Source: Nemertoderma westbladi (taxonomy: Eukaryota > Xenacoelomorpha > Nemertodermatida > Nemertodermatidae). Taken from it: a stretch of 64,000 nucleotides of DNA. The stretch is from NCBI GenBank assembly GCA_032718475.1, contig JAUCBJ010000815.1:23086-87085 (forward strand), given 5' to 3'. Below are positions 45,606 to 56,941 of the stretch, one piece after another. The first letter of the stretch is position 1. Each line of letters starts with the position of its first letter. The position numbers and the translations under genes were made by a program. A model generated the notes under the pieces. That model was not told where the DNA came from and ran no database searches. It saw only the letters and a list, made by a program, of their open reading frames with translations.

Positions 45606-45834
45606 TAATCTAAAAAATTCGACAACCTAAAGTACCAGAGTTCGTGCTTCAAATAGGTAATAGACCTATTTGTAAATCTTTTGAAACTGATACTTTATTT
45701 TTTAACGGTGTAAGAAATTGGAATGATTTGCCAAATGAAATAAAAAAAATCCTAGATAATCAACATTCTTTTAAATTGTCTGTTAAATCTCCCCATCGTG
45801 TTCAGTGTAAAAATAAATACGATAGTCTAATGGC
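45606..45834 (+). pseudogene. LINE C-terminal remnant
   Basis: The open frame carries RNWNDLPNEIKKI followed by HSFKLSVKSP, matching the conserved xLWNxLPxxIR...FKxxLK end of many LINE reverse-transcriptase proteins. It is a different family from the LINE copies at 5571 and 58231. The frame then runs into the GC-rich foldback element. Confidence 0.55.
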
Positions 45835-46155
45835 CATGATACACCACAGGAGCGGCGAGCGGCAGCGGCGAGCGGCAGCGGCGAGCGGCAGCGGCGAGCG
45901 GCAGCGGCGAGCGGCAGCGGCGAGCGGCAGCGGCGAGCGGCAGCGGCAGCGGCGACAGCGGCGAGCGGCCGCGGCAAGCGGCCACTTTATAAAAATAGAA
46001 CACATTATTTTCTATGGGTGATGATACACCACAAATGGCTGCTGCCGCTCGTATAGTGTATCATACTAAAAGTCGCCGCTCACATCGGCCGCTCACATCG
46101 GCCGCTCGCCGCGGCCGCCCGCCGCTGCCGCTCGCCGCTCCTGTGGTGTATCATG
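45835..46155. mobile_element. GC-rich foldback element
   Basis: It starts catgatacaccacaggagc and ends with the inverted copy gctcctgtggtgtatcatg; the inverted homology continues into gagcggc-rich sequence. The left arm has expanded to about six copies of the 13-bp unit gagcggcagcggc. Inner copies of atgatacaccaca and gtgtatcat make a nested palindrome. The GC content is extreme for this region. Confidence 0.75.
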
Positions 46156-46561
46156 TCCTTTAAAGTAAGTTATTAGTTTGTAATAATTTTACTGTTTACA
46201 GTAATTACGTTTTATATAATTGTACTGTACATAGTATTTCGTTTTATATTAGTCTTAGATTAGTGTAGTGTATTTGTGTAATATTGTAACCAAGTAACAT
46301 AAATGATCCCCTTGGAAATATGCTACAATGCTTTATGGTTAAATCCTATATATCATGTTGGACAATAGCTTCATACTTTATATACAATGTATGGTGTGGT
46401 TGTTATAGTCATAATAAAACAATAATCGTAATAATTCGATGAAATTAAGAAAATAAACGTCTTTGGAGAACAAAGAATATTCAGTTACTATATTTGATAA
46501 AATTGAAACAATTTTGCTGTTTATATTCAGTAGATTTAAACTTGTTACTTTTCTATTAATC
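46156..46561. other. AT-rich upstream region of GPCR 2
   Basis: Contains a 36-bp copy of part of exon 1 (tctttggagaacaaagaata near 46460, repeated at 46636). Probable promoter/5' UTR; no core motif is certain. Confidence 0.4.
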
Positions 46562-46737
46562 ATGATTTTATATACAAACAATAATCAAACAGAATCCGTT
46601 CACAATTATTCAATGGAAAGTGACGAAATAAATGTCTTTGGAGAACAAAGAATATTCATTTACATCATCACGATATTGGCTATTGTAATGTCAACAATAG
46701 GAAATGGATTAATAATATTCATAGTTTTATGTAAAAG
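46562..46737 (+). CDS. GPCR 2 exon 1
   Basis: N-terminus and TM1. The donor is aaaag|gtatgt, and the last codon is split after two bases. Confidence 0.8.
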
Positions 46738-49700
46738 GTATGTAAATACATACCGTATTCTACATGAGGTAAATATATATTTAGGTAAATATATAAATAA
46801 GAAGAAGAGTTTTTTGGAATATTTAAATCTTAATATTTAATGTAAAAATTTATTATAATTATGACAATTAAATTTAAATAGCTAGTTGACATCAAGATAC
46901 AGCAGCATACAGCTGGGCTAGCTGGTAGCCAATCAGCTAATGCTACGCTTCTGGATGCTCCAAGCCAGGTCCGAGACCTGGCTGGTGTATTTCAATTTTA
47001 TTCAAGCCAGAGTCAAGCTGTGAAAAATAACAGAAACTGCCGCTTTAGCGATATTATAAAAAAATATGTGCCATTTATATTGGCTATAACTTTAAGTTAT
47101 ATATATAATTGTATATTTCTGTTATCAGGTCCCTACGTACGTATAAATCAACGCTTATAGTGAATCTGTGTGTCAGTGACTTCTTATTTGGATTGAGCTT
47201 CGTTCAAAAGTTAATGGAATTTGTTCACCCACATATAGCATGGTCACCACGTAAGTAGAGTCAGTAGGCATACCTGCATACAGCATGGCCATCATGTAAG
47301 TAGCATCAGTAGCCAGCATACAGCATAGTCACCACATAAGTAGAGTCAGTAGCCATAGCCATATACAGCATAGTCACTACATGCGTGCCAGGGGAATTTT
47401 TGTTGCGGCACGAATGCTTTAACCCTATTAAACCCGGGGGGGGGTCAATATGACCCTTCCCGTGGTTTTTTTGTTATAACTCTGAAACAATCGCAGTGGG
47501 GGATCTGAAATTTTGTGACTTTTCCTAAAAATCGATTGTCTTCGTAATAGTGAAAACGTTTTCAAAAATATTGAGAAGTTTTCGAGTTATATATAGCACC
47601 ACTTTTTAACCATGCTTTTCGCACTTATTTTGAGGCGTTTTTTGAGAATTACATTTCATTAAATATGATTTGTAACATCTCTATTTTTGATTTACACCAG
47701 TTTTTTGGTGATTGCAATTAGATGGAATTCTTCTAGATAAATTTATAAATTTCAAACTTGTTTTTTTTCGGCGGGTGCCAATTTTGGAGCCAGAACCAAA
47801 TTTTGAAATATGTCAATTTCGTAAATTGATTGTTTGAACCTGTTTTTTGCGCAATAGTGGTTTTTTGGGGCTCTTATTTCGATGGAATATATATGAGTTG
47901 CACCAGGAGTATCAGTATCAAACCGAAATTTTTCGGCGCGGTGTGCAAAATTTGGTGCCAGCACGAAATTTTGAAAATCCATTCAATAGTTAAATTGATT
48001 GTTACAACTTATTTCTCGCGTTTTAGAGGTTTATGGCGATTCTTAATTCAATGAAATAAATAATTATCTAACTAGACATCTCAAACTTGTATTTTTCGGA
48101 ACTGGGTCGAAAATTTTGTGCTAGCACCAAATTTTGAAAACCACCAAATATATCAATTGATTGTATCGCCTTGTTTCTCGCGTTATATGGGTTTGTAAAG
48201 GTTCTGAATTCAATGGAATATGTAAAAATTCCATAAGAGTTTTCAAACCTGTATTTTTCGCCGGTGGGTGAAAATTGTTGTGCCAGCACCAAATTTTTGA
48301 AAATAAGCCAATTGATCAATAGATCATCTTGTTTCTTGCGTTATACGGGTTTATGAGGGTCCTTAATCCGATGGAATCAATAAAAACTGCACTGGACATC
48401 TCAAACTTTAATTTTTGGGGATGGGTACGAAATTTGGTGCCAGCACCAAAATTTGCCATATTACGCCGATAAATACAATTAGCAGTGATCTAGCAAATTA
48501 GAAATGTGTTCCATTAGAATCAGCGCCCAAGAAAACCTAAAAAGGAGAATTTATATCATCGTATATATGAATTAAAAATTTTGTGTTCAAACTGAAAAGT
48601 TCTGGTTACTTGTTTTTTTTCATTTTTTGCCTAAGTAGAGGACTAAATCAGCCATTTATAGTAATCAGATCATTTTTGAACAGTTTCCAATGGATTTTGC
48701 GCCCCAGAAAACCTGTATTGAAAATCAATTAGCCGAAAATTATAACTTTCAAATTTTATGAAAATTGTTCACTACTTGTAATTTGATGTAGCAAAATAAC
48801 CACCCCCAGTACTTTTTTTCGAAATTTTTTTTTTCGGTCGGAATCGTATTAGTGAGATATACGTACAAACAAAAATCAGACGTTTTTGTTAAAATTTGTA
48901 GATTTTAGAGGGAAGGATCAATATGACCCTCCCCCCCCCCCCCCCCCCCCCCGGCCCCCGGTATTTGTACAACATTTTTTTGTGAACTACCAGTTAAATA
49001 ATATTTGTGTATGTGCTGTAGGTTCATATACTATATAATGTATGTATGAATGTGTATACTGTATGTGGACTTGTAACGTTATAATTTAGTTTTATATTAT
49101 TTTTCAGAAGACAACGAACTGGTGTTAAATTTTACTTGCAGAACAAATTACTTCATCTTCTACTTGAACCAAGTGACTACCATTATGTTTCTGGTCTGCA
49201 TTTGTGTGGAAAGATACATAATAATTGTACATCAGATAACAGCAAACCGGATTCTAACACCTAAGATATTAAGGTAAACAATGACAATACTGTGGATATG
49301 TTGCTGTACCACATAAATTTATCTAACATTACGTGTATGTTGGGTGCGAACTCGCACTACATATATAGACAAATTTCCAGAGATATCATATAAGTTTTTT
49401 GTGCGTGTTCACTTTTATATTTTTTTGAATTTCCAGGAGTGGATTGAATCATATATAAACATTAGAATTTGAAAAAAAAATAATTGAGAAAAACGCAGTT
49501 TCACCATCTGAGTACATGAACTTATGTGTAATCCATAACCTCTTAAGATTTTCAAGCATTTACCTATGTAGATGGAGTCAAATATCTTACTACTACTATA
49601 ATCGGCCTGCTGCATTGAAACTGCACATTGAGATGCTATGCCAGCTTAACAAAAACATTTTGTCACCACGAATTCTAATTCTGCTCTAAGTAATCGGACC

Positions 49701-52700
49701 TTACCTTTACGCTCAATTCTGTATATGACTTCCAAATCCTAGAAAGCCCATTCAATGCTGCCCATTCCTTTACCTTACGTATTCGAATGTCTTCATCTGA
49801 CTTCCTGATCCATGATCCCAAGTAACAGTCGTCCACTTGCTCAAGTATAACCATCCCTTGAGCTTATGCTCATCCGATCAGAGATTTCCTGAGAGACTGA
49901 ATCAAAGACCTTGGAGAAATAAAGAAGTCAACAAAGATAACAGCTAGATGCCTGTCTTACTTTTTTTGATAACTCTTCAATTATCCTTCTAAGTGTCAAA
50001 ATGTGCTCCATGGACCAATGACATTTACAAAAACCATTCTGATTTCCACGTAGCAGTCTCTCAATGGGATCCATGATGCGATTTAATAGAATTCTATTAT
50101 ATAGCTTTGCATCAATCGAGATCGTTTAAGTGAACTAAAAATTCGCATTAAAAATTACCATGGCCACAATATGGTGGTGATCTCTGATGAGGGTCGAAGT
50201 GTAAATGCATTACAGTCTTGAATAGAGCTCCTGTATTTCCTACGAAACAGAATATGGTCTATATCTGGAACTTGTGACCACTGGGTCCACTATGGGTCCA
50301 TAGCTTTCCAGTTCGCTTATTGACTTGGATTCCCGCCGAAAACAATACATTTCCAGAGATGAAATCCTTAACCCTATTAAACCCGGGGGGGGGGGGGGGG
50401 TCAATATGACCCCCCCCCCCCCCCCGTGGTTTTTTTATTATAATTCTGAAACAAACGCAGTTGTGAATCTGAAATTTTATGACTTTTCCTAAAAATCTAT
50501 TGTCTTCCTGGTAGTGAAAACCGTTTTCAAAAATATTGGGTACTTTTCGAGTTATAGCACCATTTTTTAACCCTACTTTTGGCACTTTTTTTGAGACGTT
50601 TTTTGAAAATTACATTTCATTAAATATGAATTGTAACATCTCTATTTTTGATTTACACCGGTTTTTTGGTGTTAGAAATTTGATGGAATTCATATAAATT
50701 GATTTAGAAATTTCAAACTTGTTTTTTTCGGTGGGTGCCAAATTTTGGTGCCAGCACCAAATTTTGAAATAAGTCAATTTTGTAAATTGATCGTTTGAAA
50801 CTTGTTTTTTTACGCAATTGGGGTTTTTTGAGTTTCTGGATTCGATGAAATATATACGAGTTGCACCAAGCGTATCAAACTTGTATTTTTCGGTGCTGTG
50901 TGCAAATTTTGGTGCTAGCACGAAATTTTGAAAATCCATTCAATAGATAAAATTGCTTGAGACAATTTATTTCTTGCGTTTTAGAGGTTTATGGCTGTTC
51001 TGAATTCAATGGAAAATATAATTATCGAACTAGACATCTCAAACTTGTATTTTTCGGATGTGGGTGCAAAATGTGGTGCTAGCACCAAATTTTGAAAACC
51101 ATCAAATATATCAATTGATTGTGTCACCTTGTTTCTTGCGTTATACGGGTTTGTGATGGTTCTAAATTCAATGGAATCAGTAAAAATTTCATAAGAGTTC
51201 TCAAACTTGTATTTTTCGCCGGTGGGTGAAAATTGTTGTGCCAGCACCAAATTTTGGAAAATATGCAAATTGATAAGTAGATAGTATCACCTTGTTTCTT
51301 GCGTTATACGGGTTTATGAGGGTCCTGAATCCGATGGAATCAATAAAAACAGCACTGGACATCGCAAACTTGTACTTTTTGGTGATGGGTACGAAATTTG
51401 GTGCTAGCACCAAAATTTGACAAATTACGCCGAAAAATACAAGTAGCAATGATCTGGCATATTAGAAATGTATTCCATTAGAATCAGCGCCCTCGAAAAC
51501 CTGAAAATGTGAATTTATTGCATCGTATAAGTTAATTAAAAATTTTGTGTTCTAACTGAAAAGTGCTGGCTACTTGTTTTTTTCATTTTTTTCCTACGCA
51601 GAAAGGACTAAACAGCCATTTATAGTAATCATATCATTTTTTAATATTTTCCAATGTATTTTGCACCCCAGAAAACCTGTATTGAAAAATAATTAGCCGA
51701 AAATGTAACTTTCAAATTTGGTGAAAATCGTGCACTACTTGTAATTTTGGTGCTGCAATATAACCACCCCAGTACATTTTTTCGAAAATTTTTTTTTGCG
51801 GTCGGATCCAGACAAGTGATACCTACGTACAAACAAAAAATCAGACGTTTTCGTAAATATTTGTAGATTTTAGAGGGGGGGGGTCAATATGACCCCTCCC
51901 CTCTCAATATAGCCCGGTACTAATAGGGTTAAGACGGACGGAATTTCGGTTAACACTATCGCTATAGACCCAGGGTGATGTAGGTGATTGATGCAGACTA
52001 CCATTAAATACTCCCAAAAATGTTAAGAATACATGCTGAACCACTCCATCAGTAGCTGCTTGTAGATTCTGGTTGAAATTTTCCACCTCATCTACTGGGG
52101 CAACACTAGTTGGAGAATTGCACACAATCAGAACCACCTTAGGAAACTTCTTAACCAGTCTTCCAGAACATGAGAAGTGGCAGAGCGTGTGTGTTGTGAG
52201 ATGATGCGGTTAGAGATATTGTCTATTTTATCCAATGCTGCATGTGCAGTTGGATTTATCAATAGACCAATTCCACCATTGCCACTAGCATCTGCTGATG
52301 CGAGGGCGAATCGCCAACCGCCCCCCATGTTCTTATTCAGAACCTCATCAATCTGTCCAGTCTGTATTCGGTGCTCTTGAATACCCACTGAACTAAGAGA
52401 AAGCCAATCTGCCAAGGCAGTCAGCTCACATTGTCGCATTGGGGACCCGAGTGTTAGGGTGTAAACTGAGGATAGTCTAGTAACTTGCCTCAGGTTCACC
52501 AATGCCTTGGTTAGGCGGGCTGGAACATAAGTTTAAAAGTATCAGAACTCGAAGAGATTGACAAAAAAATGAATTTTCAGCATAAAATTTTTTTGAACAG
52601 GCCTAACTTAATATCTAATTTTGATAAATTGAAATTTGTAACTTTGAAAGGCATTTCATAGAATCAAGCATTACAAATTATAGCGATGCGAATGTACAAA

Positions 52701-55692
52701 AATACTGTACAAAATGATGTATGTACAGTATGTAGACCAACTTGAAAGGGATACTGTACTTTGGGAGAAACGAAATTGCGACAACCATGAAGAACCAGAA
52801 AGTCTGGAAGGATCTCATTTCTGCTGACAGAGCTCGCTCGACCTAGTAGTAGTAGTAGTAGTGGTACTACAATTTACCTAGAACCATTTTGATATTCGAA
52901 ATACACTCTATTTTCTACATTTACAGGGCAACTGCTACAATTGTATGGATCACAGCAATATTATTATGCTCTCCATTCTTTATTTTTTCTGGTTTGTGGA
53001 ATGTACCCGGCTATAAAATATGCAATGTGGGATATCTTCCAAACGGATTTTCACCTATAATGAATATAGCAGCGACCAACATGAGTTACTGCAATATCGG
53101 TGGGAAAACATCATTTGAAGTAGCTTTTCCTATTTTTAAAATTACTATAATGTATTTCATACCGACTTGTGTGATGCTAATTTTGTATGGAAATATTCTG
53201 CGGACATTATCATCTGGTCTTAATAACACCGAGCTTGGTATCACAAGTAGTGGAGATTCATCTTCTTTGACCAATGTGAAGAATACATGTCGCCGTCCAC
53301 AAAAGAGTTTCATGGTTAACATTTTCTCCTCAACTTATAAAATGTAAGTGAGTACTAATTTTTGTACAAATTGTCGCTTCAATTGACATCATTTGTTATA
53401 TAGTGCATAATAGAAGTGCATATTCATGTGTGTACAACATAGCACTGCCACAATTCCCTATCAGCCATAAGTTGCACACGCTCATCCCCATCCTCTTCAA
53501 GCTGCTGCTTTGTTTCTGGGTTTGCTGATATTGTACCATACTGCTCCCAATCTTAAATGCCTGTATGATAGTAAAGTTATTTAAATTCCTTGCAAGTATA
53601 TCATTTGCCGATTTTCATCTCATAGACTTTTTGATAAAGCAACTAGTAAACACCTACCACAATAACTTTACTTAACCACCTTTAAATAACCTTTTTCTCT
53701 TATTTGTATTTCAGATGTAGAGGTTGGGGATCATCTCCGATTAGCATTGCTGATAAGAAACGCATTAATGATCGAATAACAATTATCTGGGGTTATATAA
53801 CTGTCGTAATTGTCTTCATTATTTGTTGGCTTCCTAATCATATTTATAACATAATGGAGTTGTGTCAAGTCATTCATCAAGACAAGAGCTCTGGTTAGTA
53901 GTTAATTAACATCTAATATAGGAATATGAAGTAATCGTCGCCTTAAAGCATTTAATGGTGTGACATTGTGCTTTCGGGGCACTGTTATTAGATTTAATTG
54001 AAATGGTGGATACTTTGAGTCTAAAATGTTTAACAAGTATGCCCTTGTGGAATATATCCGCAGGTACTGTACATAATAATTAAATAGGAAGTTTGGATTC
54101 AAATAAATTTTATAATTCAGTCAGACCATCCTGTATGCATGGATCGCCACTGTCTGTCACACCCAATCTGTGAAAACCGCTGTTTAACCTGGAAATTTTG
54201 GGCATCAAGCCTTTACTATTATATCACTTAAATGACTGCTTAGGGATTTGCATCCTTAATTAATTTTACCAAGAAAGATGGGGGTTTTCGGTCTGTTGCT
54301 GTTTGAGACCCCTTCTTTGTTTTCGAGGTTTGCGAGGCCAAACTCTAAGTTTTATTTATCATTATTATAACTATAAAATACAATAAGGTAGAACGGTTAC
54401 TGATAAACGTCCATAGAATTTAAAGTATCTGTGATCCGCCTTGAACCAGAACTACGGTGGGTCTGGAAGTCCAGCGTTATCTTCAAGGCCAGGTCTGCTT
54501 TGCCATTTTGTATCGCAAATAAGTGGCGCAAGTCATGCAAATATACACAGGTTTTAAACCCAGTGAACTTAATACCACAGTGGAGGAACAGAAAAATGCC
54601 TCAGTGATATAAATAATTGGATGAGAAAGTATTTTTTATAAGTGGATTTGACAAAACTGAAATATTATTGCTACAGTCAAACTTCGGCAAACAAAAATGC
54701 ACCAACTATTCAGATAGCCAATATACTACTACAGAACAGAATAATGGTTTCATTTTGGATTCACACATAGGCCTCAGCAAACAAATTGGCATCGTTAGGT
54801 GGGAAGCATTATTCCACTTGCGAAATCTTTCGAAAAAAATGAAATACCTGAGCAAACACAATTTGGCAATAACAACATGCACTGGTCACTAATAATCTGG
54901 CCATCAATAACTCCTTATATTACGGTTTACCATATATAATAATACATAAACTTCAATATTATCCAGAATTTAGTGGCTCGACTGATCTCAGTTGTAAGGA
55001 AAGGGAAGATAACCCCTACACAGCACTGCACTTGCTACCAGTTCGTTGTCACATAGATTATAAAATAGCCATGTTGGCCTAAAAATATATACATAGACCG
55101 GCGTACCTCAGCGAACTTCTCGCTGGGTATATCGAGTGAACGCGATCTACTCATAGTCCTATGGTATCATCTCGAGCATTATGGGAAGCGTTCCTTCTCG
55201 GCTGCAGCCCCACCCACACGTATATGGAATGCACCTCATCAAGAGGTTCGAAACGCCAATTCGATCATATTTTTTAAGATGAGGTTAAAAACTCACTCTA
55301 TCGGCCTGGAATATTGTACAAAGAAATCATTTTAACTACTATCATTTTGTTTAAACATATTTACTGAACACTTAATATTCTAAAATGTTTTTACTTAACA
55401 TAGTATTATATAGATTTTTTACTTAATTGTACTGTAATTGTTAATGCCAGCACTTAGAATAATTTGATACATTTTTTAAATAAGCACTTTATAAATTTAA
55501 CAATTATTATTATCTTCAGGGAAATGGATCGTCATTGTCGCTCATGGAATGGTGTTCCTTTCCGCAGGACTAAATCCTGTCATTTACATTATCTTTAACA
55601 TCAAAATACGAAGAGCTGTATTTGATATATTTACGTATCTGAATAAAAGAGATCTAATGTTAACAATTACATGGCTTTTGACTAAGTCATAG
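46562..55692 (+). CDS. Class A (rhodopsin-like) GPCR gene, six exons
   Basis: Joining 46562-46737, 47129-47250, 49108-49273, 52927-53343, 53715-53893 and 55520-55692 gives 410 aa plus stop, with frame kept over all five introns and GT-AG at every boundary. The N-terminus has two N-glycosylation sequons (NNQT, HNYS). TM1 carries GNGLIIF, TM2 NLCVSD, the TM3 end VERY (for DRY), TM6 CWLPNH and TM7 NPVIY, all class A hallmarks; cysteines in the TM3 start and loop 2 could form the usual disulfide. It would sit in the plasma membrane and signal through G proteins, probably for a peptide or amine. Introns 2, 3 and 5 are filled with transposons. The ATG at 46562 is preferred over the one at 46613 because it keeps both sequons. 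The ligand is unknown. Confidence 0.85.
47129..47250 (+). CDS. GPCR 2 exon 2
   Basis: Acceptor ttatcag, donor ccac|gtaagt. It encodes the first intracellular loop and TM2 (NLCVSDFLFG). Confidence 0.82.
47232..47390 (+). repeat. Tandem copies of the exon 2 donor region
   Basis: About four diverged units of the form cata(c)agcatggtcaccacgtaagtagagtcagtag, starting near 47232, 47276, 47317 and 47361. The first contains the real exon end; the second keeps a GTAAGT; the third and fourth have lost GT. Confidence 0.7.
47419..48985. mobile_element. piggyBac-like MITE, copy B (right end lost)
   Basis: Begins TTAA ccctattaaacccggg at 47419 and has five internal units. It ends near 48985 after ggtatttgtacaacat without the terminal tactaatagggttaa, so the right terminal repeat is missing. 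It lies in intron 2 of GPCR 2. Confidence 0.75.
49108..49273 (+). CDS. GPCR 2 exon 3
   Basis: Acceptor tatttttcag, donor ttaag|gtaaac. It encodes TM3 ending in the VERY motif. Confidence 0.82.
49588..52540 (-). mobile_element. LINE copy 3, decayed, containing MITE copy C
   Basis: Minus-strand LINE in intron 3 of GPCR 2. The 3' portion (49588-50367) has C-terminal, RT and linker fragments with many deletions. The 5' portion (51933-52540) encodes an APE endonuclease remnant (VGIQEHRIQ, GGIGLLINPTAH, NSPTSVAP). MITE copy C sits between them. The endonuclease is broken by frameshifts. This is the only place in the window where the family's endonuclease region is visible. Confidence 0.7.
50368..51932. 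mobile_element. piggyBac-like MITE, copy C (complete)
   Basis: TTAA at 50368-50371 and 51929-51932, body 1557 bp, ends ccctattaaacccggg and gcccggtactaataggg. Five internal tandem units (starting near 50733, 50901, 51063, 51225 and 51390) are spaced 162-168 bp. Confidence 0.82.
52843..52866. repeat. (TAG)n microsatellite
   Basis: A short run of tag triplets in intron 3, possibly the tail of a vanished LINE. Confidence 0.7.
52927..53343 (+). CDS. GPCR 2 exon 4
   Basis: Acceptor catttacag, donor aaaat|gtaagt. It encodes TM4, extracellular loop 2, TM5 and a Ser/Thr-rich start of intracellular loop 3. Confidence 0.85.
53440..53545 (-). mobile_element. LINE 3' fragment
   Basis: The minus strand encodes a diverged version of the conserved C-terminus (MADRELWQC, against GDRELWRC in copy 1). 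It lies in intron 4 of GPCR 2. Confidence 0.5.
53715..53893 (+). CDS. GPCR 2 exon 5
   Basis: Acceptor gtatttcag, donor tctg|gttagt. It encodes the end of loop 3 and TM6 with CWLPNH. Confidence 0.83.
53894..54616. other. Intron 5, 5' part
   Basis: No gene or repeat is recognised. Confidence 0.5.
54617..55350 (+). pseudogene. CR1/L2-like LINE reverse transcriptase remnant
   Basis: The first open piece (54617-54892) contains FILDSHIGLSKQI and FHLRNLSKKMKYLSKHN, typical of the LINE region after the RT palm. Broken frames further on resemble the xxITPxLxxLHWLPV block, then YGKRSFSAAAP and a WNAL-like end. It is a different LINE family from the RTE-like copies. It lies in intron 5 of GPCR 2 and is heavily mutated. 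Confidence 0.6.
55520..55692 (+). CDS. GPCR 2 exon 6 (last)
   Basis: Acceptor tatcttcag. It encodes TM7 with NPVIYII, a short helix-8 region and TAG at 55690. Confidence 0.85.
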
Positions 55693-56147
55693 AGTCTAAT
55701 TGCATAGAACTATCAAGTAAATGTATTGCTGTGCATGTGCATGTATTGCTCAAGTGTTTCATTAAATTACACAGCACGGTTTTTGTTGAACAAATTCATT
55801 TTTTCTTGGCAATCTAGTAATCATACAGTGAAAACACCATTAAATATGAATTGGTGTTTTGGGTGAATGAGTGTTTTCATATTAATACTAGAGACGGGCC
55901 TAGCGGCCGGTGAAGCAAGTCGTAGGAGACAGTACGAGTCAAGTAAAAGCTTTTTGTTCTGTCTGATAATACAATAGTGTAAGGGTAGTCGCGGTGGTGT
56001 ACGAGAAATTTTCTAGACAACTTCAAACTACTAGTGACGGGCCAAGTGGCCCGATAAGGAACCGACTTTTTATTTCAAATAAAAGAGACAACGAGATATA
56101 GTAGACCTATATAGAACTAATTATGTAATTATGTGCTAATTACTAAT
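55693..56147. other. Non-coding with small repeats
   Basis: Two related phrases, gacgggcctagcggcc (near 55892) and gacgggccaagtggcccg (near 56036). Near 55850, gggtgaatgagtg is shared with the direct repeats at 58014 and 60650. Confidence 0.45.
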
Positions 56148-56520
56148 TACGTGCTGCTCGAAGGGACAAAGTCAAACAGTGTGTCTATTATTTGATGTAC
56201 CTCACGTGCTGCTCGAAGAGAGAAAGTCAAACAGTGTGTCTATTACTGTATTTGACCTAACTCACGTGGTGCTCGAAGGGCGCAACTACATACATATATC
56301 GAAGGGTCAAAGCCAAACTCACGTGCTGCTCGAAGGGACAAAGTCAAACAGTGTGTCTATTATTTGATGTAACTCACGTGCTGCTCGAAGGGCACAACAT
56401 CATATATCGAAGGGTCAAAGCCAAACACACGTGCTGCTCGAAGGGACAAAGTCAAACAGTGTGTCTATTATTTGATGTAACTCACGTGCTGCTCGAAGGG
56501 CGCAACTACTGGCTACGAAA
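56148..56520. repeat. Higher-order tandem repeat with CACGTG
   Basis: Seven units, each starting (c)acgtgctgctcgaaggg, at about 56148, 56203, 56263, 56320, 56375, 56428 and 56483. Two unit types (one with acaaagtcaaacagtgtgtc, one with gcgcaac...tatatcgaagggtc) largely alternate in the second half. Frames through it are spurious. Confidence 0.85.
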
Positions 56521-56941
56521 AACTGAGCCACAAGCAGCATGGTTAAAGCGGCAAAATTCCAAACTTGAAATTGCCGAATTTGCAAAATATATAACCAACG
56601 AAGGTTATAATTAATGCCTCAACCAAAAGATGATGATATTAAGTTTAGGGCATGGCAGACCCCTTTCATTTAAATTTGGTGCTAAGAGATGTTAGGACAA
56701 TTGCGACCTGGACAATTGCGACCCGGACAATTTCGACCCAGACAGGGATTCCTCTCTTTGTACACCACCAATGAACTTCCACACAGAGAATGGTACTCGA
56801 CAACATTTGAAACAAGACGATTATTGTATGCTTTAGTACGTGGAAGATGAGCGAGCACTCTTTCTTGTACAGACTATCTCGAAGGATTGAATAATGGTCG
56901 CTTTTTCCCTTGTCGCAATCGCTTACCAACGAAAACAGTCT
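56521..56941. other. Non-coding with a 15-bp triplicate
   Basis: gacaattgcgaccc is repeated three times near 56696-56742. The remainder may be 3' sequence of the MULE relic. Confidence 0.5.

Noticed and set aside
45783-46005. Ala/Arg-rich minus-strand frames
   Set aside because: Generated by the 13-bp GC-rich repeat of the foldback element.
50259-50585. 108-codon minus-strand frame with poly-Gly/Pro
   Set aside because: It crosses the MITE terminus and homopolymers; a junction artefact of LINE and MITE sequence.
56148-56520. CRISPR-like array
   Set aside because: The units are contiguous tandem repeats without unique spacers, in a eukaryotic genome.
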